Shown here piece by piece: positions 62,642-64,000 of a stretch of 64,000 nt of DNA. How positions within the stretch are numbered: the stretch's first letter is position 1; every line of letters starts with the position of its first letter. The notes below the pieces were generated by a model. That model was not told the origin of the DNA. It made no database searches and saw only the letters and a program-made list of their open reading frames with translations. Made by a program: the position numbers and the translations under genes. The stretch is from Streptomyces fungicidicus (GTDB taxonomy: Bacteria; Actinomycetota; Actinomycetes; Streptomycetales; Streptomycetaceae), in the NCBI RefSeq assembly GCF_003665435.1, contig NZ_CP023407.1, positions 4,885,501-4,949,500 on the forward strand, written 5' to 3'.

Positions 62642-64000
62642 TCAGCGGGGAGACCTGCGGACCGCCCGTCCCGCCAGTACGTCCGTGCGCCGCCCGTCCT
62701 CGATGACGAACCGCCCGTCGACCAGCACGTGCGGTATGCCCGTCGGAAGCGTCCGGGGCTCCTCGAAGGTGGAGCCGGCGGCGACGGTCTCCGGGTCGAA
62801 GAGCACCAGGTCCGCCTTGTAGCCCTCACGGATCAGCCCCCGGTCCGGCAGCCGCAGCCGCGCGGCCGGCCGCGAGGTCAGGTGCGCGACGCACTCCTCC
62901 AGCGACAGCACCCCCAGCTCCCGCACGTACCGGCCCAGATACTGCGGGAACGTGCCGTACGCGCGCGGGTGCGGCTTGGCGCCCTGGAGGATGCCGTCCG
63001 AGCCGCCGGTGTGCACCCGGTGCCGCATGATCGCCCGGACGTTCTCCTCGTGCCCCACGTGCTGGAGGATCGTCGGGGCGAGCCTGTCCTTCAGGAGCAG
63101 CTCCCGCGCGACCGCCCAGGGGGTCTCACCGCGCGCCCGCGCCGACTCCAGCACCGTACGGCCCACGTACCCGTCCAGCGCCGGATCGCCGACGCCCGAG
63201 ATCTCGATGGTCTCCCACTCCACGGGCACGCCGTGGCAGCCGTCCGAACCGGTGACCTCCAGATGGTGCCGGATCCGCTCGGCCGTCCCCTCGTCCGAGA
63301 GCCGCCGCAGGGTCTCCTCGGGTCCGCCCTCGCTCGCCCAGCTCGGCAGCAGCGCCACGAGGGTGGTGCAGCCGGGGGTGTAGGGGTAGGTGTCGAGGCT
63401 GATGTCGGCGCCCGCGTCCAGGGCCTCGTCCAGGAGGGTCAACAGCTCTGGCGCGCGGCCCTTGTTGACGCCGAAGTTCATCGTGGCGTGCGCCAGGTGC
63501 AGCGGGCAGCCCGCCTCCCGCGTCAGCGCCACCATCTCCTCGTACGCCTCCAGCGCGCCCGCGCCGTAGGAGCGGTGGTGCGGGCAGTAGTAGCCGCCGT
63601 AGGACGCCACCACCCGGCACAGTTCGGTCAGTTCGGCGTCCTTGGCGTACATCCCGGGCGTGTAGGTCAGCCCCGACGACATGCCGACGGCGCCCTGCTC
63701 CATGCCCTCGGCGACCAACCGCCGCATCCGGTCCAGCTCTTCGGGCGTGGCCTCCCGGTCCTCCCAGCCCACGGCGAGCGCGCGGACCGTGCCCTGCGGG
63801 ATCAGATAGGCGGCGTTGACCGCGATGCCCCGGTCGAGCCGGTCCAGGTACTCGCCCACCGACCGCCAGTCGAAGTCGATGTCGTCACCCGGGCCGTTCC
63901 AGCCGGCGATCGCCCGCCGCACCTCACCCAGCGTGCGGTCGTCGACCGGGGCGTACGACAGCCCGTCCTGGCCGAGGACTTCGAGGGTGACGCCCTGCGC
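62642..64000 (-). CDS. D-aminoacylase-type amidohydrolase, 5' end outside window
   Basis: The frame enters from the right edge and encodes the last 452 residues. It is an N-acyl-D-amino-acid deacylase/dihydroorotase-like amidohydrolase: GAVGMSSGLTYTPGMYAKD, PHHRSYG, HLAHATMNFG, DTYPYTPGCTTL, and a metal-site GGSDG preceding KPHPRAYGTFPQYL. It would hydrolyse N-acyl-D-amino acids or related cyclic amides. The tail, with KADLVLFDP, is the usual family end. Convergent with the protease gene, 18 bases apart. Confidence 0.92.
   Translation of the reverse strand, partial: AQGVTLEVLGQDGLSYAPVDDRTLGEVRRAIAGWNGPGDDIDFDWRSVGEYLDRLDRGIAVNAAYLIPQGTVRALAVGWEDREATPEELDRMRRLVAEGMEQGAVGMSSGLTYTPGMYAKDAELTELCRVVASYGGYYCPHHRSYGAGALEAYEEMVALTREAGCPLHLAHATMNFGVNKGRAPELLTLLDEALDAGADISLDTYPYTPGCTTLVALLPSWASEGGPEETLRRLSDEGTAERIRHHLEVTGSDGCHGVPVEWETIEISGVGDPALDGYVGRTVLESARARGETPWAVARELLLKDRLAPTILQHVGHEENVRAIMRHRVHTGGSDGILQGAKPHPRAYGTFPQYLGRYVRELGVLSLEECVAHLTSRPAARLRLPDRGLIREGYKADLVLFDPETVAAGSTFEEPRTLPTGIPHVLVDGRFVIEDGRRTDVLAGRAVRRSPR

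Overview
The window looks like a piece of a Streptomyces chromosome. The coding sequence is GC-rich with strong third-position G/C bias, GTG and TTG starts are common, and several gene sets are typical of streptomycetes: a complete conservon (CvnA-D type), GTP-dependent PEP carboxykinase, an XRE/DUF5753 regulator with DUF397 and RsbW-like neighbours, and a very large secreted RHS protein. No rRNA, tRNA or CRISPR array was seen. I cannot name the species.

Left part (1-9.1 kb). A Nudix-like gene is followed by the first 54 codons of a DUF255 (thioredoxin-domain) gene. The complete DUF255 gene starts again at 7036. A 119-bp perfect direct repeat (1357-1475 and 7075-7193) encodes the segment ending at the CHWC redox motif and brackets an A+T-richer 5.7-kb island. 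The island carries an operon of a DUF3696-type AAA ATPase, a TOPRIM-like protein and a DUF262 protein, plus an Uma2-type nuclease gene. It has no recognisable recombinase. The second repeat carries a recoded 5' end that restores the interrupted gene. I infer a defence island in a conserved coding-sequence attachment site.

Core and regulatory genes (9.1-23.1 kb). A Mut7-C RNase-like protein, a hemolysin III-family membrane protein with a palindromic operator, pckG, a conservon followed by an FAD monooxygenase, and a four-gene solute-binding-like/TelA/VWA/membrane-protein operon.

Signalling and conflict genes (23.2-36.8 kb). A run with an EACC1-like protein and a caspase-Sel1 protein; a DUF234-type ATPase behind a 41-bp nested palindrome; SUKH (SMI1/KNR4) proteins; an FG-GAP secreted protein; an XRE/DUF397/ATPase group; a DUF1963 gene; an alpha/beta hydrolase lacking its nucleophile; and a signal peptidase-like protein lacking both dyad residues.

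Polymorphic-toxin locus (36.8-53.6 kb). A 2915-residue secreted RHS protein ends in a nuclease-like tip and is followed by a SUKH immunity gene. Downstream lie an orphan RHS 3' fragment with a different tip (lytic-transglycosylase-like), translationally coupled to a small three-helix membrane protein, then further immunity-type genes (SUKH copies, Imm21), and relics of IS5, IS3 and IS256-type transposases and of a helicase-associated protein. One SUKH gene with its terminator and the last codons of the RHS toxin has been duplicated.

Right part (53.9-64 kb). An MmpS-like membrane protein, a secreted beta-propeller/Ig-like protein, a membrane NACHT NTPase, small conserved proteins, an aminotransferase, a secreted trypsin-like protease and the 3' part of a D-aminoacylase-type amidohydrolase gene.
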